Assembly: GCF_002915175.1 (NCBI RefSeq)
Contig: NZ_NXEJ01000009.1
Location: 215,969 to 279,968 of the forward strand
DNA length: 64,000 nt
Reading direction: 5' to 3'
DNA from: Agrobacterium rosae
GTDB lineage: Bacteria > Pseudomonadota > Alphaproteobacteria > Rhizobiales > Rhizobiaceae
Below, piece by piece: positions 9,501 to 17,194 of this stretch. Below the pieces are notes generated by a model. The model worked only from the letters and a program-made list of their open reading frames with translations, was not told the origin of the DNA and did no database searches. A program made the position numbers and the translations under genes. Position 1 is the stretch's first letter, and each line of letters begins with the position of its first letter.

Positions 9501-11332
9501 GCAATGGCATGCTGCTATCCGAAAAGATCGAGCTGATAGGAGCCTTCGACCACCGCGATATCTTCATCGATCCGACACCGGATACGGCTATTTCCTTTGC
9601 CGAGCGGAAGCGCCTGTTCGACCTGCCGCGCTCCAGCTGGCAGGATTATGATCGGGCAACGCTGTCCAAGGGTGCGATGATCATTTCCCGCGCGGAGAAG
9701 TCCGTGGCGCTGACACCGGAAGCTGTCGCGGCCATCGGTATCGACAAATCCGTGGCCACGCCGTTCGAAATCATGACGGCGATTTTGAAGGCACAAGCCG
9801 ATCTTCTCTGGTTCGGCGGCATCGGCACCTACGTCAAGGCGGCGGTGGAAACCAATGCCGAGGTGGGTGACCGCGCCAACGATCCGATCCGCATCAACGC
9901 GACCGAAGTTCGTGCCAAGGTGATCGGCGAAGGGGCCAATCTCGGTATCACGCAGAAGGCGCGTATCGCCTATGCGCTTTCGGGCGGGCGGTGCAACTCT
10001 GATGCCATCGACAACTCGGCAGGCGTCAACTCTTCGGACGTCGAGGTCAATATCAAGATCGCATTGGCATCGCCCGTCAATGACGGACGCCTGACATTGC
10101 CCAAGCGCAACCAGCTTTTGTCGTCCATGACGACGGAGGTGGCACAACTCGTCCTGCGCAACAACTACCTGCAATCCTTGGCGATATCGCTGACCGAGCG
10201 TCGCGGTACCGAAAACCGCGAGGAGCTTGGTCGTCTGATGGGCGCGCTGGAGGCAGCGGGACAGTTGAACCGTAAGGTGGAAACTTTGCCGAATGATGCC
10301 GAGTTCAGCGAGCGTTATGCGGCGGGCAAGCCGCTAACCCGGCCCGAAATCGGCGTTCTCCTGTCCTATGCCAAGCTGACGCTGTTTGATACATTGGTGG
10401 CGAGCACACTACCGGATGAGCCTTATCTCCAGCATCTTTTGACGGATTATTTCCCGAGCAAGATGCAGAAGACCTATGCGGCTGATATCACTAGCCACCG
10501 TCTGCACCGCGAAATCGTTGCGACTTCGCTTGCCAACCAGGTCGTCAATCGCGGTGGGCCAGGCTTCGTGCAGAAGCTGGCGGATGCCAGCAGTCTGCTG
10601 GCACCTGTGGTCGTCAAGGGCGCAATGATCGTTGAAGACGGCTTTGGCCTGAAACGCCTGTGGAGCGAAGTCGACAAGCTGGACGGCCAGATTTCCGGCG
10701 ATGTGCAAAACGGTCTTTATGCCACCGTCAACCGTATCTTCACGGATGCGACCCGACTTTATCTCCAGACGACGGGTACGGCCACGGCATCGATGGCGGA
10801 CGAAATCGATCGGCTGAGAACGGCCATCAAGACGTTGTCGCCGGGTGCCGCTCGTTATCAGGACGAGATCGGCTTCACCGAAATCGAGGGTGTCGACCCC
10901 GCGCTGATACGCGAGTTGGAAACGCTGTCACTTCTGGTCTACGTGCCGGAAATCATGCTCATTGCGGAGCAGGCAAATACGACGCTTGCCCGCGCCGCCG
11001 AAAGCTATGCTGCCGTATCCGTCACTTTCCGCGTGGCAAAGTTGCTTGATGCGGGCCGACGCGTGACACCTGCCGACCACTATGAGAGCCTTGCCCTGCT
11101 GCGCAGCCAGGACCAGATATCGTCGTCGCGACGCCGGATCGTCATTTCGGCTCTGACCGAGCATGCCAAGGAAAAGAACCCGGTTCAGGCCTGGTATGCG
11201 GCAGATCGTGTACGGGTCAACCGCATCGTCTCGGAGCTTGGCGGCCTGAGCGATAGTGGCGAGACCAACCTTGCGCGCCTGACTGTTGCTGCCGGATTGC
11301 TTTCCGATATAGTCCAGGCTCGTAACGTCTGA
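6569..11332 (+). CDS. gdhZ: NAD-specific glutamate dehydrogenase, large (180-kDa) class
   Basis: It oxidatively deaminates L-glutamate to 2-oxoglutarate and ammonium with NAD, feeding amino-acid carbon into the TCA cycle. The 1587-residue length is typical of the large alphaproteobacterial class (about 1600). The long N-terminal part holds the ACT-like regulatory segments. The catalytic core begins near residue 795 with GGLRWSDRGQDYRTEVLGL and the lysine-bearing VGAKGGFFPK near 830; the dinucleotide-binding part follows (VVGVGDMSGDVFGNGML). The start has GGAGG at 6553-6557. It stands alone and is followed by its own terminator. In Caulobacter a homologue (GdhZ) also contacts FtsZ; whether that holds here is unknown. 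Confidence 0.95.
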   Translation: MGYRNNPKRDKQLEKSRKLAEASGKAFIDPSAIFGRASADDIQYYSPEMLATAAQHVAKELSNWKKDASYIGISQVEGVEPRETPVSVLTVIAPNMPFLYDSVMGEVTSSYRSLYLAVHPIMVADKTAVGGYRLADPEVDAQQDNISVIQLHIAPVTEQGAETLQEKLRFVLSQVQSAYSDWKPMLAKLDEALIELKERGSSRRKSERSEAVAFLEWLRNDNFTFLGMRDYSYSGTGKNAKVERGEGSGLGTLTDPNVRVLRLGKDAVTTTPEILAFLDGPDFLIVTKANVKSIVHRRAYMDYIGIKRFDEDGNVIGELRIVGLFTATAYTHSVRQIPLLRAKVAEVEHHFGFDPNSHSGRILHNTLQSYPRDDLFQIDTDLLIRFIEQIMELSDRPRVRVLPRIDRFDRFVSVIIFVPREEYNSYVREKIGEYLARVYDGHISAYYPAFPEGSVARVHFIVGRTNDKTPRVAQDKLEDAVGDIAARWIDHFVALSPSGTPVLDVDQAYQEAFTPEEAIGDMADIAATASGEPVRIEFYRRDDQTSDVLSLKIFHRDGHLPLSRRVPLLENLGFSVISERTFDVGVVSGDETTTIVLHDMELKVQQGETLDLATYGPRLEEAFLAVFDGSVDNDNFNRLILSAGLSVREISVLRAYARYLRQTGIVYSQEHISETLFKYPAIAASIFQLFAHGFDPKIGEKPRLRKLSDLHKSIEAALSGVPNLDEDRTLRRYVNAVDSTLRTNYFQRNEDGLPKAMLAFKFDPKLLDGLPDPRPFREIFVYGTEVEGVHLRFGKVARGGLRWSDRGQDYRTEVLGLVKAQQVKNAVIVPVGAKGGFFPKTLPVGGSRDEIFNAGKDAYKTYIRTLLSITDNIVGDDIVAPSDTLRLDGDDPYFVVAADKGTATFSDTANGLAREAGFWLDDAFASGGSAGYDHKKMGITARGAWETVKRHFREMDTDIQTTPFKVVGVGDMSGDVFGNGMLLSEKIELIGAFDHRDIFIDPTPDTAISFAERKRLFDLPRSSWQDYDRATLSKGAMIISRAEKSVALTPEAVAAIGIDKSVATPFEIMTAILKAQADLLWFGGIGTYVKAAVETNAEVGDRANDPIRINATEVRAKVIGEGANLGITQKARIAYALSGGRCNSDAIDNSAGVNSSDVEVNIKIALASPVNDGRLTLPKRNQLLSSMTTEVAQLVLRNNYLQSLAISLTERRGTENREELGRLMGALEAAGQLNRKVETLPNDAEFSERYAAGKPLTRPEIGVLLSYAKLTLFDTLVASTLPDEPYLQHLLTDYFPSKMQKTYAADITSHRLHREIVATSLANQVVNRGGPGFVQKLADASSLLAPVVVKGAMIVEDGFGLKRLWSEVDKLDGQISGDVQNGLYATVNRIFTDATRLYLQTTGTATASMADEIDRLRTAIKTLSPGAARYQDEIGFTEIEGVDPALIRELETLSLLVYVPEIMLIAEQANTTLARAAESYAAVSVTFRVAKLLDAGRRVTPADHYESLALLRSQDQISSSRRRIVISALTEHAKEKNPVQAWYAADRVRVNRIVSELGGLSDSGETNLARLTVAAGLLSDIVQARNV

Positions 11333-11345
11333 TACAGAATTATAG

Positions 11346-11375
11346 ACTGCCCGGTCGTGATGGCTGGGCAGTTTT
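11346..11375 (+). terminator. Rho-independent terminator of gdhZ
   Basis: ACTGCCC at 11346-11352 pairs with GGGCAGT at 11366-11372, followed directly by TTTT. It lies 13 bases after the gdhZ stop and argues against any start of the next gene inside it. Confidence 0.8.
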
Positions 11376-11410
11376 CACGCGCCTTGCTGCACCGGCTGAA
11401 AGGGTCACCC

Positions 11411-12796
11411 ATGGCCTCATCCTTCCCGACCACCGGTGAAAAGATACCAAAGCGCGGCATCTGGGGCTGGATGCTGTTCGACTGGGCGGCTCAACCCTTT
11501 TTCACAGTAGTCACCACATTCATTTTCGGTCCTTATTTCGTTGCCCGGCTGACTGCGGACCCGATTTCCGCGCAGACGACGTGGAGCAACATGGCGACGA
11601 TCTCATCGGTGATCATTGCCATTTTCTCTCCAATTCTTGGCTCGATCGCCGATCAGTCCGGCTCGAGAAAACCATGGATTGCCTTCTTCGCGACGCTGAA
11701 GATTGCCAGCCTTTCGATGTTGTGGTTCGCAGCACCCGGTTCGGACCTTCTTTGGCCGGTCACCTTCATGATCCTGGCCTCCATTGCAGCTGAGTTTTCC
11801 ATCGTCTTCAATGATTCCATGATGCCGCGCCTGACCACGCCGGAGAATGTCGGTCGTATTTCCAATACGGCCTGGGGCCTTGGATATCTGGGCGGCATGG
11901 TGGTTCTGATCTTCGTGGTGCTGTTTCTGGCTGCTGCACCTGGCAGCGGCGTCACCATCCTTGGAATACCGCCACTGTTTGGGCTTGATCCGGCGGCGGG
12001 AGAGGATGCGCGGATCACCGGTCCGATTTCGGCGATTTGGTATTTCGTTTTCATCCTGCCGATGTTCTTTTTTACCCCAGACGTCAAAAAAGGCTTGCCT
12101 TTCAGGAAAGCGGTTCACTCCGGTCTGTCGGAACTGAAAGTCACGCTGAGAGAACTGAGAGGTCGCCCGGTTATCATGCGATTTCTGATCGCCCGCATGC
12201 TCTATCAAGATGGGGTCAACGGCGTGTTGATCCTCGGTGGTACCTTCGCTGCTGGCATGTTCGGTTGGGGCACGATGGAAATCGGCATTTATGGCATCAT
12301 CTTGAATATCGTCGCCATCGGTGGCTGTATCGCGGCTGGTTATGTGGATCAACGTCTGGGATCGCGGACGACGGTGCTGATCAGCCTCACCCTACTGCTA
12401 TTGGCGACCATCGGCATTGTTTCCACGCAGACCGATTCAACCTTGTTTGGCCTCATTCAACTGCAAGCCTCCGTGCGGGATGGGCTGTTTTCTACATCCG
12501 CAGAAAAGGCCTATCTGTTTTACGGTATACTGGTGGGGCTCGCCTTCGGCCCGGTACAGGCCTCATCGCGCTCCTACCTCTCCCGCAACATTACCGTTGC
12601 GGAGGCAGGGAGATATTTCGGCATCTACGCCTTGTCGGGTCGCGCAACCAGCTTCATGGCCACGCTATCCTTTTCCATCGCGACTTATGCAACCGGTTCC
12701 GCCCATGTGGGCATGGCCATGCTGACGATCTTTCTCGGCGCTGGCTTTCTGCTGTTGCTGCGTGTTCCCGAAGGGGTGCGTCCAGCTCAGAGCTGA
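11411..12796 (+). CDS. MFS transporter, UMF1 (Atg22-like) family
   Basis: An inner-membrane permease with about twelve hydrophobic segments; substrate unknown. The family signature is at the N-terminus: WGWMLFDWAAQPFFTVVTTF and the first-loop motif following it, as in the UMF1/Atg22-like group of the major facilitator superfamily. The ATG at 11411 gives 461 residues; the earlier in-frame start at 11357 falls inside the gdhZ terminator hairpin, so it was rejected. AAAGGG at 11399-11404 can act as ribosome site. The 3' end overlaps the convergent phaR by ten bases. Confidence 0.85.
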   Translation: MASSFPTTGEKIPKRGIWGWMLFDWAAQPFFTVVTTFIFGPYFVARLTADPISAQTTWSNMATISSVIIAIFSPILGSIADQSGSRKPWIAFFATLKIASLSMLWFAAPGSDLLWPVTFMILASIAAEFSIVFNDSMMPRLTTPENVGRISNTAWGLGYLGGMVVLIFVVLFLAAAPGSGVTILGIPPLFGLDPAAGEDARITGPISAIWYFVFILPMFFFTPDVKKGLPFRKAVHSGLSELKVTLRELRGRPVIMRFLIARMLYQDGVNGVLILGGTFAAGMFGWGTMEIGIYGIILNIVAIGGCIAAGYVDQRLGSRTTVLISLTLLLLATIGIVSTQTDSTLFGLIQLQASVRDGLFSTSAEKAYLFYGILVGLAFGPVQASSRSYLSRNITVAEAGRYFGIYALSGRATSFMATLSFSIATYATGSAHVGMAMLTIFLGAGFLLLLRVPEGVRPAQS

Positions 12797-13362
12797 TCGA
12801 GCTTGGTTTGGAGCGTGCGCAACTGCGCCTTGAGATCATCAAGTTCGGAGGCGTCGGGCTTCTTCTGCTCCTTCGGTACGGGAGGTACCGGAAATGGCGT
12901 GAAGACCTGCATGGCTTGACGAAAAAGCTCCGTATTCCGCTTGATCTGCTCTTCCATAAAGCCGAACGGCGATGAAAAGTTCTTGGTGCCGGATGCGTCA
13001 CCAAACGCTTTACCCATATGCTCCTGCATCTGGCTGTGCTGCTCGGAGAAGGTCTTCATGGAATGTTCTAGAAAGGTCGGCACGACCATCTGCATCTGGT
13101 CACCGTAGTAGGAAATCAGCTGTCTCAGGAACGCCGTCGGCAGCAATGTGTTGCCGGTCTTGCCTTCCTGTTCCATGATGATCTGGGTCAGAACCGCATG
13201 GGTGATGTCTTCGGATGTCTTGGCGTCCTGGACCTTAAACTCTTCCCCACGCTTGACCATTTTCGCCAAGTCTTCCAGCGTCACATAGGTACTGGTACCG
13301 GTATTATAGAGCCGCCGGTTGGCATATTTTTTTATGACGGTCTCGCCACTGTGTTTGGCCAT
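12787..13362 (-). CDS. phaR: Polyhydroxyalkanoate synthesis repressor
   Basis: PhaR senses PHB granules and represses phasin and related genes; free PhaR binds DNA, granule-bound PhaR does not. The 191-residue product has the N-terminal PHB_acc_N domain (VIKKYANRRLYNTGTSTYVTL, residues 9-29 and on to about 65) and the PHB-accumulation regulator domain (FLRQLISYYGDQMQMVVPTFLE, about 77-98), then a Gln/Pro-rich region and a short C-terminal coiled coil (LDDLKAQLRTLQTKLDQL). GAGGAGG lies just upstream of the ATG. It is divergent from phbA and the two share a 230-base control region. Confidence 0.95.
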   Translation of the reverse strand: MAKHSGETVIKKYANRRLYNTGTSTYVTLEDLAKMVKRGEEFKVQDAKTSEDITHAVLTQIIMEQEGKTGNTLLPTAFLRQLISYYGDQMQMVVPTFLEHSMKTFSEQHSQMQEHMGKAFGDASGTKNFSSPFGFMEEQIKRNTELFRQAMQVFTPFPVPPVPKEQKKPDASELDDLKAQLRTLQTKLDQL

Positions 13363-13422
13363 GCTCGCCTCCTCGCGATGATGGTATTTTCTTTTTATCA
13401 GGTGTTTTTGCTCTTCCCATCT

Positions 13423-13443
13423 TTAAGTTTATGCTCAACTTAA
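13423..13443. promoter_or_regulatory. Inverted repeat TTAAGTT-N7-AACTTAA
   Basis: Perfect seven-base arms at 13423-13429 and 13437-13443 with a seven-base spacer, 60 nt upstream of phaR (minus strand). It has no U-tract and is A/T-rich, so it looks like a protein-binding site in the shared phaR/phbA control region. The binding protein is unknown. Confidence 0.5.
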
Positions 13444-13460
13444 TCGGCATGACAAATGTT

Positions 13461-13494
13461 TTGTGCATTGCAACAGTCTTTTTTTGCGCAGCAA
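13461..13494. promoter_or_regulatory. Candidate PhaR-binding TGC/GCA repeats
   Basis: Two TGC...GCA-type elements occur here: TTGTGCATTGCAACA at 13461-13475, with TGCATTGCA at its centre, and TTTGCGCAGCAA at 13483-13494. PhaR proteins are known to bind TGC-rich dyads in front of phaP and phaR in other bacteria. The position between phaR and phbA fits autoregulation, but the match is by eye only. Confidence 0.45.
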
Positions 13495-13525
13495 TTTATC
13501 CGGAAACATCTTGGCGGAGCTGTCA

Positions 13526-13590
13526 GGGGAGATTGTTTGACTTGAGCTTGAAGCTTTGACAATCTCCCGCCCGAGAAATGGGAGATAACT
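13526..13590 (+). promoter_or_regulatory. phbA leader with two mutually exclusive hairpins covering the ribosome site
   Basis: The segment GGGAGATTGT at 13527-13536 is the reverse complement of ACAATCTCCC at 13559-13568. A smaller dyad, AGCTT-G-AAGCT, lies between them near 13545-13555. The same ATCTCCC (13562-13568) is also the exact complement of GGGAGAT at 13580-13586, which contains the Shine-Dalgarno of phbA (ATG at 13593). The leader can therefore fold with the ribosome site free or sequestered. An alternative reading is a DNA operator; a weak TTGACT/CAATCT promoter-like pair at 13537-13565 would put the transcription start inside the element. Confidence 0.5.
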
Positions 13591-13592
13591 GA

Positions 13593-14774
13593 ATGACTTC
13601 GCCTTCAATCGTCATTGTCAGCGCGGCGCGCACGGCAGTCGGCTCTTTCAACGGCAGCTTTGCCAACACGCCTGCGCACGAACTGGGTGCGGCCGTGGTT
13701 AAAGCCGTTCTGGAGCGTGCAGGTGTTGCTGCGAGCGAGGTTGATGAGGTCATTCTCGGTCAGGTGCTGACTGCCGGCGAAGGTCAGAACCCCGCACGTC
13801 AGGCCGCGATGAAAGCGGGCATTCCCCAGGAGGCCACCGCCTTCGGTATCAACCAGCTGTGCGGATCTGGCCTGCGAGCCGTAGCGCTGGGCATGCAGCA
13901 GATCGCAACAGGTGATGCCTCGATCATCATTGCTGGCGGGCAGGAATCCATGTCCATGGCACCGCACTGCGCGCATCTGCGCGGCGGCGTCAAGATGGGT
14001 GATTTCAAGATGATCGATACCATGTTGAGTGATGGCCTGACCGATGCCTTCTACGGGTATCACATGGGCATCACGGCTGAAAATATCGCTGAAAAATGGC
14101 AGCTGTCGCGTGATGAACAGGACCAGTTTGCCGTAACCTCCCAAAACCGCGCCGAGGCCGCGCAGGCCGCAGGCCGTTTTGCCGATGAGATCGTTCCCTT
14201 CATCATCAAGGGCCGCAAAAGCGATGTTACGGTCGATGCAGATGAATATATCCGCGCTGGCGCTTCGCTCGATACCATGTCCAAATTGCGCCCGGCTTTT
14301 GACAAGGACGGTACGGTCACCGCGGGTAACGCCTCTGGTCTCAACGATGGTGCCGCTGCCGTGCTGTTGATGACCGAAGCAGAAGCGGAAAAGCGTGGCC
14401 TTCAGCCTCTGGCGCGCATCGCGTCTTGGGCCACGGCAGGTGTCGATCCGCAGATCATGGGAACCGGTCCCATCCCCGCATCGCGCAAGGCATTGGCAAA
14501 AGCGGGATGGTCGATCGCCGACCTGGACCTCGTTGAAGCGAATGAGGCTTTTGCGGCGCAATCCTGTGCCGTGGTGCGCGATCTTGGGCTTGACCCTGAC
14601 ATCGTCAACGTCAATGGCGGCGCGATTGCCATCGGCCATCCCATCGGCGCATCGGGTGCGCGTGTTCTCAACACGCTGCTGTTCGAAATGAAGCGCCGCA
14701 GCGCCAAAAAGGGACTAGTGACATTGTGCATCGGTGGTGGCATGGGCGTGGCCATGTGTCTCGAAGGCCTGTAA
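13593..14774 (+). CDS. phbA: Acetyl-CoA acetyltransferase (beta-ketothiolase)
   Basis: It condenses two acetyl-CoA to acetoacetyl-CoA, the first step of poly-3-hydroxybutyrate synthesis. The 393 residues are the standard thiolase length. Catalytic residues are visible: nucleophile Cys90 in [10 protein letters not shown], His at about 349 in [10 protein letters not shown] and Cys379 in [14 protein letters not shown] at 13580-13584 is eight bases before the ATG. It is followed after 71 bases by phbB; the polymer synthase phaC is not in this window. It is divergent from phaR, which supports the PHB role over a purely catabolic thiolase. Confidence 0.95.
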   Translation: MTSPSIVIVSAARTAVGSFNGSFANTPAHELGAAVVKAVLERAGVAASEVDEVILGQVLTAGEGQNPARQAAMKAGIPQEATAFGINQLCGSGLRAVALGMQQIATGDASIIIAGGQESMSMAPHCAHLRGGVKMGDFKMIDTMLSDGLTDAFYGYHMGITAENIAEKWQLSRDEQDQFAVTSQNRAEAAQAAGRFADEIVPFIIKGRKSDVTVDADEYIRAGASLDTMSKLRPAFDKDGTVTAGNASGLNDGAAAVLLMTEAEAEKRGLQPLARIASWATAGVDPQIMGTGPIPASRKALAKAGWSIADLDLVEANEAFAAQSCAVVRDLGLDPDIVNVNGGAIAIGHPIGASGARVLNTLLFEMKRRSAKKGLVTLCIGGGMGVAMCLEGL

Positions 14775-14845
14775 CGGCCGCCATCATTGAAATGCCACTT
14801 TGAGACATCTAAAGGCTGACACAGACAAACAAAGGAGGCCTTGAG

Positions 14846-15571
14846 ATGAGCCGGGTTGCGTTGATAACGGGCGGTACGAGCGGTATTGGTGCGGCCATCG
14901 CCAAGGCTTTTCATGCTGAAGGCTACAGGGTCGCGGTCAATTACGCGTTCACGGAAGACCGTGCCGAGCAGTTTCGCCGTGAAACCGGCATTCCTGCCTA
15001 TTGCTGGGATATTCGCGATTACGATGCCTGCGTCGCCGGTATTGCCAACGTCGAGGGCGACCTCGGTCCGATCGAAATTCTGGTCAACAACGCTGGCATC
15101 ACCCGCGATGCGATGTTTCATAAAATGTCGCCGCAGCAGTGGCGCGAGGTGATCGATACCAATCTCACCGGTGTCTTCAATATGACGCATCCCATATGGC
15201 CCGGCATGCGTGAACGCGACTTTGGACGCATCGTCAATATTTCCTCCATTAACGGACAAAAGGGCCAGGCAGGGCAGGTCAATTACTCGGCAGCCAAGGC
15301 GGGCGACATCGGGTTCACCAAGGCGCTGGCCCAGGAAGGTGCTTCCCGAAACATCACCGTCAACGCCATTTGCCCCGGCTATATCGGAACGGAAATGGTG
15401 CGTGCCGTGCCGGAGAATGTGTTGAATGAACGTATTCTGCCGCAAATTCCTGTCGGACGATTGGGGGAACCGGAAGAGATCGCGCGCTGTGCGCTGTTTC
15501 TAGCTGCCGATAATGCTGGCTTCATCACCGGCTCGACATTGACCGCCAATGGCGGGCAGTATTTTGCCTAG
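14846..15571 (+). CDS. phbB: Acetoacetyl-CoA reductase (NADPH)
   Basis: It reduces acetoacetyl-CoA to (R)-3-hydroxybutyryl-CoA, the PHB monomer. The 241-residue short-chain dehydrogenase has the cofactor motif TGGTSGIG at residues 8-15, the NNAG motif at 81-84 and the catalytic set Ser134, Tyr147 and Lys151 (NYSAAK). PGYIGTEMV near 175 is typical of PhbB. A strong AAGGAGG sits at 14833-14839, shortly before the ATG. It is co-oriented with phbA and very probably co-transcribed. I see no clear terminator after it. Confidence 0.95.
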   Translation: MSRVALITGGTSGIGAAIAKAFHAEGYRVAVNYAFTEDRAEQFRRETGIPAYCWDIRDYDACVAGIANVEGDLGPIEILVNNAGITRDAMFHKMSPQQWREVIDTNLTGVFNMTHPIWPGMRERDFGRIVNISSINGQKGQAGQVNYSAAKAGDIGFTKALAQEGASRNITVNAICPGYIGTEMVRAVPENVLNERILPQIPVGRLGEPEEIARCALFLAADNAGFITGSTLTANGGQYFA

Positions 15572-15697
15572 GGGCTAAAGTCAGTAAACTTTCCGTGATC
15601 GACGGTGAGGATTTTGCAACGCTGACGAAAACTTGAATTCCCCATCTCGTCCGCAAGAAGATGCTAACTAAATGAAAATACGAGGATTTTTGTTAAG

Positions 15698-15714
15698 TTT
15701 AGAACGACTCTAAA
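15698..15714. promoter_or_regulatory. Irr-type iron-control (ICE) box upstream of bfd
   Basis: TTTAGAACGACTCTAAA is a dyad with six-base arms TTTAGA/TCTAAA and resembles the iron control element bound by Irr in Rhizobiales. It lies about 100 nt upstream of bfd, and bfd/bfr are known Irr targets in this order. The assignment is by consensus and context. Confidence 0.65.
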
Positions 15715-15745
15715 TAATGCGGCGGTTTTACTGGATATCTTTTTC

Positions 15746-15775
15746 TTGACACTGACTATCCTGTTTTGGTTTAAG
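15746..15775 (+). promoter_or_regulatory. Possible bfd-bfr promoter
   Basis: TTGACA at 15746-15751 is a consensus -35 box. With a 17-18 base spacer the -10 would be GTTTAA or TTTAAG at 15769-15775, which is only a fair match. It lies downstream of the Irr box and 40 nt before bfd. Confidence 0.4.
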
Positions 15776-15813
15776 AATGAAAACAACGTGTTGCGTCACA
15801 CAGGCAAAGTACC

Positions 15814-16125
15814 ATGCTCGTTTGCAGCTGCAATTACATCACCGATAAAGACATTCGCGACGTCATCAACGAGATGCTTGATGATGACTGTTGGCAGCTC
15901 ATCGTTCCTGCCAAGGTGTACCACGCGATGGAGAAACGCGGGCGCTGCTGCGGCTGCTTTCCCTCGGTTGTCGAACTGATTATCAAGACGACAGAAGAAT
16001 ATCATGCCCGTCGGCACTCGACGGAGGCCGATGTTTTTGATTTTATGTCCCGCCTGAGACAATTGCATGAAGACAACAGGAGAGCGGACATTGAAAGGCG
16101 ACACAAGAGTCATCGAGCAGCTTAA
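15814..16125 (+). CDS. bfd: Bacterioferritin-associated ferredoxin
   Basis: A small [2Fe-2S] protein that reduces the heme of bacterioferritin so that stored iron is released. The four cluster ligands fit the BFD fold: Cys4 and Cys6 (MLVCSC) and Cys45/Cys48 in CCGC. At 103 residues it is longer than the E. coli protein (64 residues), with a charged C-terminal tail that is coded within the overlap with bfr. The gene is preceded by an Irr-type box. Its last 35 bases overlap the start of bfr in another frame. Confidence 0.9.
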   Translation: MLVCSCNYITDKDIRDVINEMLDDDCWQLIVPAKVYHAMEKRGRCCGCFPSVVELIIKTTEEYHARRHSTEADVFDFMSRLRQLHEDNRRADIERRHKSHRAA

Positions 16126-16582
16126 CGAGGCATTGTTCCTCGAACTCGGTGCGGTCAACCAGTACTGGCTGCATTACCGACTGCTGAACGACTGGGGCTA
16201 CACAAAGCTCGCCAAAAAAGAGCGTGCCGAATCCATCGAAGAGATGCAGCACGCGGACAAGATCATCGACCGTATCATCTTCCTCGAAGGTCATCCTAAC
16301 CTCCAGACCGTTGCGCCGCTGCGCATTGGCCAGAACGTCAAGGAAGTGCTGGAAGCGGATCTCGCGGGCGAATATGACGCGCGCACGGCTTACAAGAAGT
16401 CCCGCGACATCTGTCACGACGCTGGCGACTATGTTTCCATGAAGCTGTTCGAAACGCTGCTGATCGATGAAGAAGGTCACATCGACTTCCTCGAAACGCA
16501 GCTCGATCTTCTCAACAAGATCGGCGAAGCGAAATACGGCCAGCTTAACGCCGACTCCGCGGATGCTGCCGAGTCCGAGTGA
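16091..16582 (+). CDS. bfr: Bacterioferritin, TTG start
   Basis: A heme-containing ferritin that oxidises Fe(II) and stores it as a mineral in a 24-mer shell. Using the TTG at 16091 the product is 163 residues and begins [10 protein letters not shown], like E. coli Bfr. With this numbering the ferroxidase ligands fall exactly at Glu18, Glu51, His54, Glu94, Glu127 and His130 and the heme ligand at Met52, which decides the start. AGGAG at 16078-16082 is eight bases upstream; the ATG at 16067 has no good ribosome site. The overlap with bfd implies coupled translation. Confidence 0.92.
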   Translation: MKGDTRVIEQLNEALFLELGAVNQYWLHYRLLNDWGYTKLAKKERAESIEEMQHADKIIDRIIFLEGHPNLQTVAPLRIGQNVKEVLEADLAGEYDARTAYKKSRDICHDAGDYVSMKLFETLLIDEEGHIDFLETQLDLLNKIGEAKYGQLNADSADAAESE

Positions 16583-16601
16583 CGCGATCATTGCAGAATT
16601 G

Positions 16602-16630
16602 AAAAAGGCGGCATTCTTGCCGCCTTTTTT
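16602..16630. terminator. Terminator between bfr and rppH
   Basis: AAAAAGGCGGC at 16602-16612 and GCCGCCTTTTTT at 16619-16630 form a G+C stem flanked by A and T runs, so it can serve both convergent genes. Confidence 0.9.
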
Positions 16631-16637
16631 GTTGCGA

Positions 16638-17150
16638 TTACTTGGCTACCAGATGCCGGAATTCTGCAACGACCTGCTCGTAAACGCCGCGCTTGAAGGG
16701 TACGATCAGGTCCGGCAGACTTTCCATCGGTTTCCAAGCCCACTCATCGAATTCGGCCTCGTGGCCTGTCGGCGGCGGGTTGATCTGGATTTCACTTTCG
16801 TCGCCCTCGAAGCGAAAAGCAAACCAGCGCTGCGCCTGACCACGATATTTGCCTCTGAGGCCGATGCCGAGCAGTTGCGGCGGGAGATCGTAATGGATCC
16901 AGTCTTTCGCTTCGGCCAGAAGCGAAACGGTCTTCATGCCGGTTTCCTCGTAGAGTTCACGGATGGCAGCCAGCAAAGGCTTCTCACCATCATCAATGCC
17001 GCCTTGCGGCATCTGCCAGAGTTGGGGAGAGCCATCAAATTCCGAGTTACCTTGGGAAATGCGGCGTCCGGCCCAGACCAGCCCTTCGGCATTGAGAACC
17101 ATGATGCCCGCGCAGGGGCGGTAGGGAAGGTCGTCCGCTTTGATCGTCAT
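16638..17150 (-). CDS. rppH: RNA pyrophosphohydrolase
   Basis: It removes pyrophosphate from the 5' end of triphosphorylated RNAs and so starts mRNA decay; homologues were first described as dinucleoside polyphosphate hydrolases (invasion protein A). The 170-residue protein has a complete Nudix box from Gly50 to Met72 with the metal-binding REXXEE core (RELYEE). The N-terminal [11 protein letters not shown] is typical of RppH. It is the last gene of the long minus-strand block, 44 bases after the polysaccharide deacetylase gene. Confidence 0.92.
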   Translation of the reverse strand: MTIKADDLPYRPCAGIMVLNAEGLVWAGRRISQGNSEFDGSPQLWQMPQGGIDDGEKPLLAAIRELYEETGMKTVSLLAEAKDWIHYDLPPQLLGIGLRGKYRGQAQRWFAFRFEGDESEIQINPPPTGHEAEFDEWAWKPMESLPDLIVPFKRGVYEQVVAEFRHLVAK

Positions 17151-17194
17151 CTTGAACCTACTCGTGAGGGTTTCGCAGAGAGAGTGCGAGAGAT

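Noticed and set aside
11357-11410. Earlier start for the MFS transporter
   Set aside because: It lies inside the gdhZ terminator hairpin; ATG 11411 fits the family length.
14402-15445. A 347-codon minus-strand frame spanning phbA and phbB
   Set aside because: Antisense to two well-identified enzymes; no support.
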